Source: Malania oleifera (Eukaryota > Streptophyta > Magnoliopsida > Santalales > Ximeniaceae). From it: DNA of 64,000 nucleotides. The stretch is from assembly GCF_029873635.1 (NCBI RefSeq), contig NC_080427.1:74741348-74805347 (forward strand), read 5' to 3'. The stretch's first letter is position 1, and each line of letters opens with the position of its first letter. Below are positions 63,926 to 64,000 of the stretch, piece by piece. The notes under the pieces are model-generated. The model was not told the DNA's origin. It saw nothing but the letters and a program-made list of their open reading frames with translations, and made no database searches. Position numbers and translations under genes: made by a program.

Positions 63926-64000
63926 TTCTACAAAAAAAATTAATTTAAATTTGATTTATTTCTATACTATTGAATGTTCTTTTGGCAGAGACACTTCCAA

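Noticed and set aside
63984-64000. Possible splice acceptor and exon start (ttttggcag then agacacttccaa) at the window end
   Set aside because: Only about 12 bases follow, too few to support an exon.

Overview
This is plant nuclear DNA, most likely from a eudicot. The evidence is two spliced single-copy host genes with plant-type protein sequences, AT-rich introns, and nested LTR retrotransposons, LINEs, a SINE and a MITE. I see no bacterial, organellar or rRNA/tRNA sequence. Species cannot be named from the window.

Host genes, both on +. (1) Positions 3356-23479 hold the last six exons of RPN8, the MPN-minus subunit of the 26S proteasome lid. Reading phase is continuous across every splice junction. 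The N-terminal MPN exons lie upstream of the window. One intron (5497-22834) is 17.3 kb because it carries a nested stack of retrotransposons. (2) Positions 26126-29577 hold a complete four-exon gene for RNase H2 subunit C (171 aa). The 2.65 kb between them shows no gene.

Mobile DNA, left to right. 1-3304: two head-to-tail decayed Ty1/copia elements sharing an LTR. 3888-4311: a MITE. 6080-21424: a Reina-like Ty3/gypsy chromovirus in the big RPN8 intron. It was hit by a SIRE-like copia element that keeps gag but no pol (8014-14445, minus strand) and by a solo LTR (17487-19838, target duplication TCCAT). 31345-31490: an Au-like SINE fragment. 32060-33787: a copia 5' LTR, gag and protease. 33788-54641: a deep nest of Tekay/Del-like Ty3/gypsy elements. 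It includes a full-length element at 35481-46925 (target duplication CTTGG) whose 3' LTR holds another solo LTR (43836-46132, target duplication TAGAG), a second pol with 3' LTR (48000-52382), and several inverted LTR pieces. 54642-58302: another copia. 59370-61275 and 61375-63925: two LINE (L1) copies facing away from each other. All TE reading frames carry stops or frameshifts.

Main discovery candidate. Many LTRs here, from different superfamilies, carry an array of a 10-12 bp palindrome (core TCGTCGACGA) close upstream of the LTR TATA box. The arrays are strikingly phased. In the Tekay-like LTRs there are eight sites as two tetrads, spaced about 21-25-21, then a 45-51 bp gap, then 21-25-21. 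In the SIRE-like copia the spacing is exactly 21-21-21-50-21-21-21. A looser version occurs in a third, unrelated copia LTR. Paired LTRs of the same element differ by loss of whole 20-21 bp units, and most degenerate sites show CpG-decay changes. This looks like a shared U3 cis-regulatory module acquired by unrelated retrotransposons. It is inference, but the spacing is directly readable in the sequence.
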